Positions 46,201 to 59,599 are shown, counted from the first letter of the stretch. The stretch is 64,000 nt of DNA from Cymbidium sinense (GCA_021442155.1 CM038216.1:153909009-153973008), one strand, 5' to 3'. The notes: a model not told the origin generated them from the sequence alone. Program-made: numbers and translations.

Positions 46201-48600
46201 CTTTATTAAGAGTTTCTCATGAAATTATCCTTTGATGAAATTAATCTTAAGGACTTACTCACTCTAATCTAATTATAGAAATATAAGAATATAATGAATT
46301 GACAGAGTCATATGAGTATGATTAGCTAATGAGATTTTTTTGTTCATGCAAGCATGATTGAGAGGATATGACAAATGCGTTAAGAGTAAAAGACCTGGAC
46401 AAGCTAGCATATAAGACCAAAGGAATTGATTAAGTATTAGAAAATTTTGTATAAAGTGGAATACCAAGCTATAGAATTAACACAACATAGAATATATATG
46501 CATAATATGATGATGTAAACAACTAAAATAATAGTTTAGAAGATAAACAAGACTCTAAGATGCTACATGAATTGATTTTAGATTATTACATGTGTTTCCT
46601 CACTAAGTTAATTACAACTAACTTACATACATAGATGCATAGAATTATTTAATATAACCAACTCTAATCTAGATTATGTTGAAATCAAATTAATTAGATT
46701 ATGTACTATTTATGATAATGCAGTGAACTATATGCTCTTAGTTTGGTGTATACATCATTGTAGCTAATGAGTGCAAGCATACAAGTGCAGTATAATATTC
46801 TAATAAAATTTTTGTTATGGATAAATTCAATCCAAATAAGATAAAATTTAACTTATGATTCTAAATTATGATTAAATATTAAATTTAAATGAGATGCTAA
46901 AATTAAAGTTAAAAAATGCAAGCAATTAGATTTGTTTTTATTTAAATAATCTTTATTTTAATAAGAAATTAGGCTTTTCAAATTAAAAAAATTCAAGATA
47001 ATTTATAATTAATAATGATTTTCACATTTAAAGATTTAAATTCATGTAATGACATGCTTAATAAACTTTTAAAATTTTAAAGGCCATTTAAAAAAATTTA
47101 TTAATTAATTAAAATAGTATATATTTTAATTTTTAAAATAGGAAAAGTAATTAAATAAAACCCAATAAATTAGACTAACTTATAGGTAATAAAATAAACT
47201 TTTAGAATGCATTTTATGGTAGCAGAACTAACAACGATAAAATAATAATTTTGAATTATAGATTTATTTATACTTAAAACTTATTAATATTATAAAAATA
47301 TCTCAATTTGTCTCTAAAAAAATTAGGAATGTGAATCCTAACTTATTAGTGGAAGAATGGTTAGTAAACTGTTTTGCATGTACATGCTTTTATTTATACC
47401 TTATCCTTTTCTTCTCCATGCAAACTTCCCTATGGAGCTATGGTAGGAGCTAATGGACAAGTAAATTTTATAGTAAGAAATCATTTAAAATTTATTTTTC
47501 AAAATAATGTTGGAATTAAATTGGTTTATTTTCCATTTTAACCAATTGTAACCCAAATGGGTCATGTTAACCTGTTTGGTCAATTTGACTACTCTAGAGT
47601 AGTTTGAAGATTTGGTTGAACAAGGATGTGTTATTAACATCTATAGCTAAAATTTCTATAAAACATTTGGCTTGATTAGCCATTTTGTGGGTTTAATTAA
47701 TGTTTTCATTTGGGCCCAAAAGATATCATATGGACGCATTTGATCAAATTGATCACTTTTGTGGGGTCAAATAAATGCAAGTTAAACTAAGAATTTGACA
47801 ATGATATTCTTGGCTATCATTACTCTCAAGGGTTTGACTGGATTCCATGATTAACTTAATTCAATCAGCCACTAAGATATGTGTTGCCTTAGTGGGAATG
47901 AATATTATATTTTGCTAATTGGGCATGGCTCAGACAAATTATCTTTATTGGGATTAGCTCATATTTAAGACAAATAAGAGAGTTTACATGTCTAATTAGT
48001 CCAAACAATTTAATCGTTAATGCTAGTTTGGTGAGATTAGTTTAATTGAGTCAGCTTAGGTCAATTAGATTGACTTGAATATAATTAGAGCAATTAATGG
48101 ATCAAATTTCTATATTAAAATATTTTTGGTATATGAACTCATTTATTGGACTATTTTGAAGATCAATGTGAGATGCATATGGCTTAACTTCATTTTGAGC
48201 CTCAAATTTACCCCAATTGATTTTCTAGATCTTGGAGATGACTAGATGTGATATGGAGTTCCAGTGGTCATTTGTGCATGACCATGCTAGGACATTCTAG
48301 GGTTTATTGTCTTGGGTTGTTGATTACGTTGGCTAAACCTAAACAACAACCCAAATAGGTGAACTAAGGACAAATGGGTACCTTTTGACTTAGCTAAAAG
48401 TCAAATTCTCCCAATTTCAATTTAAGGATGGTTAAGTTAGTCCTTAGAATTTCATGATTAATTATGCAAATATTTGAATCTATGAGATTAAAGGATTTCT
48501 TGAATTTAATATTTACATATAATAAGGTGAATGAATAATGAAGGTCTACCATAAGGGGAGCCTCGAGTCATTACTACAAAATAAGAAAGATTTACAAATT
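46201..48600. other. Long stretch without recognised gene
   Basis: AT-rich, most strongly at 46840-47300. 47520-48100 is phrased like the 1-2040 and 51060-52030 family ('acccaaatgggtca', 'ttgatcaaattgatca') and may be a further decayed member. No gene was recognised. Confidence 0.4.
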
Positions 48601-49780
48601 ATCCTTCTATAATGGTCCTTTCTATGATTCTAAGAAGTCCTTGATTGAAAAAAATTTGTGACACCACTTAGAGTTTAGAAATTTCTTATTTGAATAATTG
48701 AATATGTCATTAAGGAATAAACATATTATCTCAAAAGATAAGTATGTTATCATATAATAGATATGATCATTTAATAAAAGACTCATAACTAATGGGTCTT
48801 TCATGTACCAGAGGATTTTTTTCCTAAACTATATGAAAAGTAGAACAAGGTTTAATTTAAACTGGATTCATGGTTCCCTATAAAGGCAAGCCCTATAGTT
48901 AATTATATCTTAAGAAAATCTTTTCCTAAGAATACTCCCGGTTGAAGAAATAATTATTATTTCTAAATATTTTTATGTTAATTTTCAAAAGATTGATTTT
49001 TGGATTTTCAATTGGGATTGATTCAAATTGAAGAGAGTTATTTTTGGAAGCCAAACAAGATCAAATAGGAAATGTCTATTGATAATGTGATGCCCGTAGG
49101 CACTTCAACTATCTTATAATTGGTATTTAAATTTTTGAATTTTATTCAAATTATGAGTTGATATTTTGTTAGAAGTCTAGGGTTTAGATTCTAGTAGCAC
49201 AAGATTACAGAAATGCCTAGGATTGAAGACTTATTTCTAATAAGGATGCTTCAGAGCCTAGTCTATAAGTGCTTTAAATGCAAGTCAGATGCTTGACTTA
49301 GTTTCATTTTGGAAATTATCGACCATTCCTCTTTCTTGAGAGGAATTAACCTATCCTTGACTCTTCTAGACTTACAACCTACCTAGAAAGGGCTGTCAGC
49401 TAACACCACCTAAGCATAATTTAAATTCATGATGCTAAGTCTCATGAATACAAGATGGCTAGGTTGTATTTTAGGAAAAGAATCTATGAACTTAGACTCA
49501 CTTCCTAATCTCTAAGATAATGTAGGGTATGAAATGCATCTAACTAATGCACATTTTTTTATTTTTAAATGCTTTGATTCAAGATTTATTTGAGGTCTTG
49601 GGTATGCATTTTAAGCCTACATGCCATGCAATTAGAAATAGTTATGTGTCAAATCAATAATAGAAGGAAAACTTCTCCAAGAAGGCAATCATCCTCACAG
49701 GTCAGATGTCCTTTATGTGCAATAGGTGAAATTGTCCAATTCAAGGATTGGAGCAATATGATTTCATGGTTTCAAAATAC
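48600..49780. repeat. Long non-coding repeat family, copy C (partial)
   Basis: Parallel to copies A and B: 'ctatagttaattatatctta' (about 48893); 'aatactcccggttgaag' (about 48930); 'ttcaattgggattgattcaa' (about 49007); 'ctatccttgactcttctaga' (about 49351); 'agctaacaccacctaagcat' (about 49398); and the 'gtatgcat' segment near 49602. The match fades by about 49780, so this copy lacks the right half seen in A and B. Confidence 0.6.
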
Positions 49781-50600
49781 CTAATTGGTCTTTAATTGAT
49801 TTTAAGTTTTGCCTAAGGCTTTAATTTATGTGAAGTTTAAATTTTTCTTTTAATGTCATGGGCCCTAACCAAAATTTTCTTTTAATGTCTAAACCAACCT
49901 AGTCTTGAATGGGATTTGAGTTGGATCAAAGGATCATGATGGAGCTAACTTAGGTTAGGGTATAAGTCAATTTGGCTTGGAGTTTGGATGGAAACAAAAT
50001 TTAATTAAGGTTGGTTTTAGATGAGTGGACAAGCATGGGTTGGTTTAGGCCATAAGATAGGTAAGACCTATTTGTCCTAAGGCATATCCTAAACTCAGGG
50101 TATGCTTTCCTAAGTCTCTAGGCTTAGTTTTAGTGTTCCTTTAACCACTAAGTATCTTATGACTTGGTAAATCTAAGTGGCTATAAGGTTCCTAAGTCTA
50201 AGATGGAAAGAATGAGTCCTCACTCCAAAAGTGAGGTCAAGATGAAGCCATGTATGTAATTTGGTGGCTTGCCTCCCCATGGATTGCTCCCTAGACCAAC
50301 CTCGGATTAATTTTTCGTCGGCCTTGGTCATTTTCCGGCCCGCCGGCTGTGAGGGGATGAGGTGGTGATTTGATTGAGGTCACCTTGACCTCTAGAACAT
50401 GTTCAAACATTTAATTTGATATGGGAGAGTCTCACTTGCATTTCACCATTAAAGGAGCTCATATTTCATCAAATTTCATTCATTTTTTGGTGTGCCGGTG
50501 GTGCAGTCAAAATTGATGTATTTCTTCATCTCCTTCATTGGTGAATAATTAGAGATGAAAGAGTGAGGGAATTGGCCTCCCTTCCCTCTTTCCATGCTTG
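49781..50600. other. Unassigned stretch with a GC-richer part
   Basis: 50100-50260 echoes the end of the 1-2040 units ('ctaagt', 'ctaagatgg', 'actccaaaagtgaggtcaag'). 50280-50600 is less AT-rich ('ccggcccgccggc' at about 50336) with no frame recognised. Confidence 0.35.
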
Positions 50601-50613
50601 GTGAGAGGCATGC

Positions 50614-50901
50614 TTAAGGCCTTCTAAGTGGCCTGATTCCAACCACCGGAGGTGGCAAGGTCAACCAAGAGGTGGATTCAATCCTCCTTGCCTTGTGAGC
50701 AAGTTTGGATGAGAATTTTGAAGGGAAGATGACATCTCCTCCCTTTTTCTTTCTTAGCCTAGCCATTTCTTCCTTGGCTTTTTTTTTTTTATGGCTTTTC
50801 TTCTTCCTTACCTCTTCCTTGGAGAAAGCCAAATTCTTTTTGGCTTGAACTAATCCCATCCATTCTCTACCCTTGAAACTATTATCCCAAGAGGAGGTCA
50901 A
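50614..50901 (-). CDS. Lys-rich 95-codon ORF, unrecognised and doubtful
   Basis: The frame starts MTSSWDNSFKGREW and has a strongly basic middle (KKKSHKKKKAKEEMARLRKKK) from about residue 33 to 53. It then has FPSKFSSKLAHKA and a proline/arginine-rich end. The lysine run comes from an interrupted poly-T/pyrimidine tract at about 50740-50800. No family is recognised, and no promoter, splice sites or homologous partner are visible in the window. It could be an eroded exon, a transposon leader peptide or chance. The second is possible because the surrounding GC-richer stretch resembles the one near 8640-10320 in composition only. Confidence 0.12.
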   Translation of the reverse strand: MTSSWDNSFKGREWMGLVQAKKNLAFSKEEVRKKKSHKKKKAKEEMARLRKKKGGDVIFPSKFSSKLAHKARRIESTSWLTLPPPVVGIRPLRRP

Positions 50902-51059
50902 AGTCCAAGGCTACTTGGATAAAATCCAAGTGATTTACTAATGGAGAGAGGAGGAATTTTCCAAATAGCTTCATTGGTCAATGGCCTCCATTCATTTCCT
51001 TTAGCTTGGCTTTAGACATCACTATCAAAGTCCTTAGACTAATGTGTGGATGCCCACAT

Positions 51060-52030
51060 CAAACTCAATATGAGTTTGAGTTAAAATTTAAATACATTTT
51101 AATTGGATTGGAAATTTGAATCTAATCTAATCATTTGGATTTGAAGCATTTAGTTTTGGATTCAATTCTTGTAATTTTGAGTTTAACCATCTTTGATTGA
51201 TGATTGATTAGGTGTTAATTTAATTAATTCATTTAGATTTGAATTAATTTGGATTTCATTTCAATTCAACCCATTTAAACCTAAATGGGTTAAGTTTGAT
51301 TCTAGTTAGGTTCAAAGATCAATTTGACTCAATTGGATTAGGTTTGGACTCCAATCATACTTGATCACATGTGTGAGATGATTTGAAGTGATTGGTTTCA
51401 TTTAATTTCAATTGAATTTTAGTTTGAACCCATTTGACCCAAGGAGATCTTAATGGGTTAAGTTTGGTTTTCATTTGGGCCAAATGACCAATTTGACTAA
51501 ATTATACCCAATGATTTATAGTAATCAAATTGAATTGATTTCAATTTGATTTGGGTTTGAATCCAATAGGACCCATTTAGGTTCATTTAGACTAAGTGGT
51601 CTAATGAACCCAATTAAGGCCTAAATGAATTTAAATTTCTTTAGATTTGTTATCAAACATGTTTATTTGATCATTTGAAATATTTGGAATGATTTAATTT
51701 GGTTAAATTCATGGTAGGTTGACCTTTGAGTTGGTGGGAACCCACATAAGTCAAACTTATGTCAAATGGGTTGACTAGTTTTGACTTTGATTTAATTTTG
51801 GATTCATTCATTTTTATTTAATTTAATTTCAATTTGAGTAATTTGGATTTGATTTGATTTAACCAAAGTTAAAATTTGGGTTGAATTCACTTAAGCCCAT
51901 TAGATTATATCAAACCCATGGAGGGTGTATTAGGTCACTAAGTATAATATCATAAACATTGAATTAGAGATTCTTATTTAAGATTAGGACAACCTAATTA
52001 TTGATTTTAGAATGATATTAACCTTATACA
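51060..52030 (+). repeat. Dispersed ~0.9-kb repeat, inverted partner of 21540-22470
   Basis: See the partner for shared landmarks. Here they include 'ggactccaatcatacttgat' (about 51348), 'ggttcatttagactaagtgg' (about 51580) and 'gaattagagattcttattta' (about 51961). No reading frame. Related in phrasing to the tandem units at 1-2040. Confidence 0.65.
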
Positions 52031-53339
52031 AAAATGAGATCAACAATCCAAACTAATTGTGATAATCGGTACTTAAGAAGGACAATGATTTGGATTCTTG
52101 GCGTATTTTCTAAGTGAGCAGTAGATATTTGTTAAATTTTGTGAGCAATTGTAAAGTACCCAAAAAATTCACATGTATAATGGGCATTCACTAATGGTAA
52201 TTTTGGTTAAAATTTGAACATAAAATTTAGCCATTTGGAGCCAAAATAATCCATAAATTGGGCAATTTTGAACTTACACAGTTGAATAAAATATGGGATA
52301 TCAAAATTTAACTATTTTTATTATTTGTTTTAAAATAATTTAACTATATTATACATATCCTATTATATGTTTTACATAAGGAAAATGTTTTTATGAAGCT
52401 CTAGAGCTGTTATTTCATTATCCACTACCAAACCTTATTCTTCATAAAAATCCTTTATAATTTCAATATCTTGTGGAGAGAAAATTACTATTTACCTTAC
52501 TTCAAGAAAATCTTTTAATACTTTATTATTATTAGTTTATTTTCATACTATAGTGAATTCATGTGTAAAACCATTTTTTGTATTTGATTTTTGATATAAT
52601 ATGTTTTAGTCTTTTAGTACTTTTGCTAAGTATTTAAGAGAGGAACACCTAGAGGTGGCACCCTTGCAAAATAAGGTGAAAGAGAAGTTATCTTGAAAGA
52701 AAGATAGGTGTAAATTATTCTCTACCTATTGTAGGATTAAGATGGTTTTACTACATGTTTTAGATGAAATCTTAGATAATGGTAAGCATTTACATATAGA
52801 TATAGCCTACAACCAAACCACAAAAACTTATGTGTTTGAATGGTTTATTATCTTTACTTCATTTCTGTGTTATTTTTTTACTTATTTTTAAAACCATTTA
52901 TTTTCATTATATTAGCTTATTTTACAAGAAATCCATATTAATTTTTAAAATGACAATTTACCCACTCTTGGACACAAGTAAAACTGATAATTGATATAAG
53001 AGTCTTGACTCTGTCTATTATCTTTACATTTAAGAGTGATTTCTAAGATTTATATATTTTTAGATTTGCCTTTTGATTGTACTTCTAGAAAAATTAATGA
53101 ATGACACTCCACCAATCGATTATTGGTTTACATAGGCCCAAGAAGAAGGTGAATTAAGCTATAATGATTTTCTATAATAACTATAGATTATTTTAAACTT
53201 ATTTTTATATTAAAAATTTTCTTATCCTGGAGAAGAAAACAAATGTAAAAAATAAAATTATAATATTAAAAAATATTTTGAGAGGCACAAAAATCATACG
53301 AACACATAATAATTTTAATTGATTTGACTAGAGCTTATG
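52031..53339. other. AT-rich stretch without recognised gene
   Basis: No gene recognised. 52630-52760 is slightly less AT-rich but has no preserved frame. Confidence 0.45.
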
Positions 53340-53632
53340 CCTATGCTTAGGTGTCCAGCAGTTTTCGATGGATTACCTCCACTGAAACTTTCAGGCGGTT
53401 GTGTTCATTGGCACGACCACTGACAACAAATTAATCAAAAATTTTCCAGCGGTGTGATGTTCCGAAGGTAATTTTCAATCGATATGTTGTCAGTTCTTCC
53501 TAATAACGTTTCAATCCTTAGTCTATCAGAATTCCGATGGGATATAATTTCAGTTGAATTTTCAGTCCATCAAAAATCATTTCCAATCAGGGCTTTACCA
53601 TCTTGCTAAAAATATACAATATTCTTGTAGTA
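53340..53632 (-). mobile_element. Candidate CACTA-type terminus with subterminal repeats
   Basis: Read in reverse the segment starts TACTACAAGAATATTG, one base away from the CACTACAAGAA ends of plant CACTA elements. The interior repeats a degenerate 'ttttcgatgga', 'attccgatggg' or 'ttttcagt' word, like the subterminal repeats at 29115-29455. It would be the right-hand end of a plus-oriented element. Whether it pairs with 29115, with the TNP2 relic, or with neither, is unknown. Confidence 0.45.
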
Positions 53633-55529
53633 TCCACAATTTATGATTCTTGCATAACAAGTACTAAGAAATCATTACTCTTTCATTAATGGAAAATCAT
53701 TTGCAATTCACTTTATCTTGGAATCACCTCTCAATAGGTTATCTTCTCCATTTTCTCCACAAGAACACCAAGAATAATTATGCAATAACAAAAATTAAAA
53801 AAAAAAGTACAATATAAGAATAGGTTCTACATGTCTATGTGATACAAAATAAGGTCCAGTCACAAGGAGTTAGAGTAATAAGAAAAGTGGTTTAATTATA
53901 AGAAGCATGCAAAATATTTAATTTAAAATATAAATTAAAACTTTATTCATTATTGTTATTTTTTTAATTTGTAAGGATTTTGTTTAGATTTAATTTTCAT
54001 AGACTTATTTGGAAGGTCTAAAAATTGAAACCTCATTGGATTTTAATTTTCAAAATTTAGAAAAAAAAAATTTTAAATTTTCATGAGAGAAATTACTAAT
54101 CAATTGCATAAAAATCATGTTATTAATAAATTAATATTATTAGGGTTTTCAAGAAAGAGGGTCATCCCCTCACTTTCCCTCCCCCCCCTTTCCCTCTCTT
54201 TTCCTTTCCTTTTTAACTTAAGATTTTTGTATGAAACTATATATTTATTATTATTGGTTGAATGATGGATGGTTTATCTAAGAAAAAGCCTTAAAACTTC
54301 ATTCAAGACTTGGAGGTTTGGTGGTAGACAAAGAAGGTGGGGATTTGCTAATCATTTATCACCTTATTACATTGGTGATTGATACCTCTACTTACCTTTT
54401 TTTATTATTATTATTATTATGAAAGCTTATTTTTGTGGGATTTTTTTTCTTCTCCCCCAACCACATAAAAATTTTTATCTCTAAATCTCTTACAAAATCT
54501 CATCCAAATCCCACTTTAAAGGGTCAACTAAGACCACTCTAAAATCTAACCAAGTGTGGTTATGTTGACTATTTGATCTCTTTAAATTCTTTTAAAAATT
54601 AGCTCCAAAATTAATCTAGAAATATTTTTCTATTACAAATAGGAGTTTTACTAATTTTTATAAAGCCCCAAATACTTCCACTAAGGCCAAACGTCCACCC
54701 AAGGCCTACTTCTAGATCTAGTTCTTGATCATCTAATTTCAAATTATCTACCCATTTATTTTATACTTTGTTTACTCATCTCCATACTTAACTAAATTAT
54801 CTAAACATTTATTTTAAAATTAAAATAAAATTATACTTTTATTTTTTGAATTATCTTTTTTCTTTCTCCTATCAATCCTCTCTTTATTTTTTTTGGCTAA
54901 AATTTTTCCATTGATTTGGCATAAAAAATTTGTGAATTTATTATATTTGTTGTCATATTAGTTTTCTTTATTTAATAAAATTTTGAAATTTTATTTTCTT
55001 GAATTTTGAAATTAAGTATTTTTAAATTTAAAATTATTTATGCCTTTGTTTGTTTCCAAATGTGTCTTAATTGTTATGGGGTGTTTTGGTCGACCCATAA
55101 TGTATTTTAATTCATCATATTTTAATTTAATTAATTTTATGTAAGTTGATTTAAATTCAAATTAAATTGGATCTTTAATTAAGTGTATTTTTTAAATTAT
55201 TTTTCAAATTTAAGAATTATTTTGATTGACCCTATTTATTTAATTTTGTTTAAATTAAAGTATGTAAATATTTCAAAAAGTTTCTTAATTGAGTTTCCCA
55301 TGATTTACATATGATTGATTCCTTTAATTGAAGCATGATCCATTTCTAGAATATCTTGATACAGAAAATCCTTAATTACGTATTCATTGATTTATTTTAT
55401 GGGATTTTTATTATAAATATTGCCCTTTTTATTTAAATAAATTTATTTAAATTGATATCTCATATAATTTGCATTAATTATGATTGAATCACCTTTGAAA
55501 TATTCAAATTCAGTTTATTTTGAATTATT
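53633..55529. other. AT-rich stretch; the 5' part of the following LTR may begin here
   Basis: A C/T tract lies at 54165-54212. From about 54950 the phrasing begins to resemble the copia LTR ('tttgttgtcatattag'), but the LTR start could not be placed. No gene was recognised; the ORF at 54083-54265 is chance. Confidence 0.35.
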
Positions 55530-57310
55530 TTAAATTTCTTTCTTGCTTGATTATTTTCTTAATGTATTTGATTCATTTATGTTAATTACATAAATCTCCT
55601 TCCCTTCTTTTTAGCCTTGGTCAACCTCATCTTTTATAGTTTGAATCGGATTTAAATTATATTCCATGTGCTTGATTGTTTGAAATCAAAATGTTGCCTA
55701 AATTTAAATCCCTCCTTCATTCCTTGTCTTGGCGGAAATCCATCATACATAGATTTAAATTTCATAATGAATTTTAAGTTGAATCTTTCCCTTGTACTAT
55801 GGTCAACCAGCCACAACACTTCCTTAAGTTGAGTTGAATTCAAAATTATGAGCATGTGATCACTAATTCAAAGCTCAAATTCTTTCCTTAATTATTTTTC
55901 CTCTTTCTCATACTTGGCCAATACACATATGCTTGAATTGCTTAATTATTTCTCTCTCACTCTCCCCCCACTCAAACTTGAATGGCCACCATCATTTGAA
56001 TTTGATTTAATTCAAATCAAATTTGAATCAAATTCAAAATATTTCCTTAATAATTTCCCTCTCATCTCTCTCTCTCCTTCCTCTCTCCTTCATATCTTGG
56101 CTGAACCCTTGGGTTTTTTTGGTTTATTTAAAAAGATTATCTCCAAGCATCTATTCTTCTTTCTTCTCTCCAATCAGGTCAAACTCTTGTAAATTGATTT
56201 TTTAGAGGTTCTCTTATATTCAAAGTCCTATAGTCTTTCTTCTCCCCATTGCTTTCTTCTTGGCCGAGACCTTGCCTAAGATTTTGGTTGATTCAAGGTG
56301 CTAAAGCTCTCTTCTTTCCATTTATCTCATCTTGGACAAGATCTTCCTAAGGTCTTTGTTGAAGCAAAGTGCAAAAGCTCTTGTTCCTTCATTGCTTCTG
56401 CCATGGTTGAGAGATATTTTTAAGGTTGCTTGAAGTGATTGTGCTTGAGATCATTTCCTTCTCTTATCTCCAACATCATTCAATTGGAGATATTCTTCAA
56501 CAATTTCAAGCTTCTTTTAAGCTTTTAAAAGATGACATCAAGTCATTGCTTTCATTGCTCATACACACAAGGACTTGAGTAAGAATTTATATTTCATTTC
56601 AATCCTTTAAATTAGTGACTTCTAGTCTTGTTTTGGATGAAATAGATTCATGTGACTTATAGTCTAAAATCTTCTCAAATCTCTTTTCATTCACATTCAA
56701 GTAACTTAAAAGGATTTTCTCTTTGATTATATTGATTTGATTATATTTTTCATTTCAATTACTAAATTTTGTTCAAGTTTTATAACATCATCTAAATATT
56801 GTATTAATTTCAAGTTGATTTGCTATTTGCATATTTTCAAACCAATTAAACATATAATATAAACTTTGAGCTCCTCACTTTATTTGCCTTATCATTGTGT
56901 AGAATGAGTTGAGTGTAAAATTATTTTAACATTGAGAGTTAGACATATATTTTTTTTTTCTTTTTTTTTTTTGTTGTAAACTGTTGGGGTTGTACTTGCC
57001 TATTGTAAAAAAATATGGAGTTTAGGTTATAATTGGCTAGTGTAGGAAAGTATGGGAGATTAAGTGTAATCATATTTTGATTAGTGAATTCCTAATCAGG
57101 GTGATTAGGTATGAATGTAGGTCGATTTTTAGGTGTAGGCTGATTTTTAAGTTTGATTAAAGTACATAAAACTTTTTGTGCCTTATATCTTTATTATTTA
57201 TTTATTTAATTATTACATTTTACTTGCTTGATTGTTTGCTTTCTCTTTATAATATATTTTATACACCTTTGCAATTAAGTGTTCTACAAAGTTCAAAATT
57301 ATATTTTAAT
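55530..57310 (+). mobile_element. Copia LTR, second copy (plus strand)
   Basis: Parallel to the minus-strand LTR at 29620-31985. Shared words include 'caacatcattcaa' (about 56471), 'ttcaagtaacttaaaaggat' (about 56697), 'ttgttgtaaactgttggggt' (about 56970), 'tagtgaattcctaatcaggg' (about 57082), 'ctttttgtgcct' and 'acttgcttgattgtttgctt'. 'gtgttctacaaagttcaaaa' near its end is typical of copia LTR 3' ends of the Sire/Tork type. No pol or primer-binding site follows, so this is a solo or truncated LTR. ORFs at 55652-56205 and 57176-57514 are by-products; the two that start at 55914 and 56023 come from pyrimidine-rich leader sequence. Confidence 0.65.
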
Positions 57311-57416
57311 TTGAAAAATAATTTAAAACACCTCACTAGTTTACTTGCTCACATGATTCTTAATATTTTGAGATGTGTGCCTTCAACATATGAAAGACAT
57401 ACATTATTTTATTACA

Positions 57417-57420
<4 letters not shown>

Positions 57421-57466
<46 letters not shown>
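57421..57466. repeat. (AT)n microsatellite
   Basis: Twenty-three uninterrupted TA units. The end of a 112-codon ORF reads through it as Ile-Tyr repeats and is not a gene. Confidence 0.97.
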
Positions 57467-57467
<1 letters not shown>

Positions 57468-57839
57468 TAATTACTTATAATCATTTAACTCAAAGAAGAA
57501 AATTAATCATCTAATAATTTCCAATTATAAATTTTAATCATTAAATTATCTCATGAACTCATGGGGCTAATAATCATGTTTATTTTGATGATGATAAATG
57601 TATGCTAAGAGATATTTTCAAAGTTGGAGGTTAGAGTAGTGAACCTTCTCCCTAGATCTAAGCATAAATAATTTTAATTAAGCATATGCATTTTCAAAAG
57701 CAAAATTATGAAATGAAATCAAAATTTTACAATAGCTCATTTAAAATTTTAATGATAAACACGCATTTTAAATTATAAAATAAATAAGATAAATTATTTT
57801 AAATTTCAAAGAAGTAATACTTCATTTAACATAAAATGA

Positions 57840-58020
57840 TCACATATAATTCAAGCTTACTCCCCCCTACAAAAAAGTATAAGCAACATTCTTCTCCCCC
57901 CCATACAAGATGAGTATTAATTTTTCTCCTAATGTTTTCTTAACTTTTGCCTAATTTTCTCCAAATTTTCTCCCAAACTTTGCCCACTTTGTCACAATAA
58001 AATGGGGGAAGGAGCTACAA
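57840..58020 (-). other. Copia-type purine tracts between pol and LTR
   Basis: On the minus strand two tracts, GGGGGGGAGAAGAATG and AGGGGGGAGTAAGC, lie about 40 bp apart. Repeated GGGGGAG tracts are typical between pol and the 3' LTR of Sire/Tork-like copia elements, and this lies on the 3' side of the copia relic at 59600-60760. The true 3' LTR of that relic was not identified. Confidence 0.4.
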
Positions 58021-59599
58021 GAATAACTAATTGGACATTCTAATAGAAAAGATAAGCACAAATAGTCAAAACACATGAGAGTTAGAGCCTCATCTTCTTG
58101 TTCATTAGTATCTAGGACATTATTGAGTGATGGGTCTTCACTCGTAAGCTATTGATTAGTTAACTATTCATGTCTCAAATTCATATATGCAACCATCATG
58201 ATATGCCATTGGTGCCCCTACATAGTAAAGGAAAAAAAGCTTAAGTACAAGATGACTCATCTCTACATAAAGAGAGAGTCATTAGAAGTCAGAAGGAGAA
58301 AGTAATCAAGGGTGATGACCAATAGAATATTCACTTGGATCAAGATTTAAATATTTGAAAGTGATAATATATTTGATCAAATAACAAGTCTTAGATTATA
58401 TGATTGTTTATATAAGAAATCTTAAGGATGCATTATTTGATACATGATCACAATGATCATGTCTTGTACATCTACGAGGAAATAATGCAAGATATGATAA
58501 ATGATTAAGGGTAAGATATAACTTATTAGAGTCATTGGCTTTTTTAGGCTTGAGTGATGGAGAATATATTAAATATGGTAGCCTTTAAGGGGTAGAAAAT
58601 GAAGGCTAGTGATATGCTCCTAGATAGGTCATTATGAAGTCTAGATTTGATGTTCAACCATTTAAAAGTTTTTTATGGCCCAAATTCTCTTGTCATCATG
58701 CAATAAAGAAAATAGTTTGATAGATTTTTGAGGAAATTTCAATTTCAATATTATGGACATGAGATTTGGCATAATTATAAGTTAATAAGTTCATGTTGTT
58801 ATAAAAAATCTATGAATAAAATTTAAATAAAATAAGGTGGCACATCAAAGTAAGATGCTTGAAATAGAATTGTAAAACAAATGAAGAATATGTGAGATAT
58901 AAATGGTGGCTTTGTTAATACTAAAGTGTGAAGCATTGGGAATCCTTTGTGAAGTGGAAGATTCACAACATTTAGGTTATGATTTTTGGTGCGACTAGTA
59001 ATGGCCTAAAAAAATAGTAAATGTGAAGTGAAAAAGAGAATGAGGTGTATATTAATACCTTAGAGCTTCTCCTTCCTGGGTAAGCTATCTTTTTTGAAAT
59101 TTTTTGTCAATAATATGAGTGAAGTGAATGTGGTGGCTTGTAAGAGGTGGTTGCTATTTATGGAAGTGAAAATGAAGAGATTTGAAATATTTTGAATTTT
59201 AAAATGAGGTTAGCGATAGGGAAATAAAAACCTATTAATACAATTAATTGGTTTGAATACTTTCCAATGTTCTTGGTGACATGAAAAGTTGGTCAAGCCT
59301 AGCTTTTAAAGTCCTCCCATTAGTTTTGTGAATGTGTGGTTAATAGTAACGCAACATATTGAATGTCGCATTGCATTAAGAAATGCAACTATGTGCTATA
59401 ATAAACTTACCGTGCGTCCATAAACTATTATGGACATCAATTAGGTTATTTGATTACTTTTTTAGGTGAAGTTGTTTAACATGTTCTAGTCCTAGAGGTG
59501 ATTTTTATAATGTCAGATCTTAACACAAGCGATCTTTAGATTGTATTTTTATAAATGTTTGTAATGGTCTTTAAGGAAATGATGATAAATTTTTAATCC
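58021..59599 (-). other. Probable 3' part of the second copia relic
   Basis: Lies between the RT relic and the purine tracts on the minus strand, but no RNase H motif was found and many stops are present. No other gene is supported. Confidence 0.3.

Noticed and set aside
55914..56205. ORFs of 92 and 60 codons
   Set aside because: Located in the pyrimidine-rich leader part of the copia LTR; Ser/Leu-rich readings without family resemblance.
57176..57514. 112-codon ORF, the longest in the window
   Set aside because: Begins in copia LTR sequence and finishes in an (AT)23 microsatellite; composition is Leu/Tyr/Ile-rich noise.
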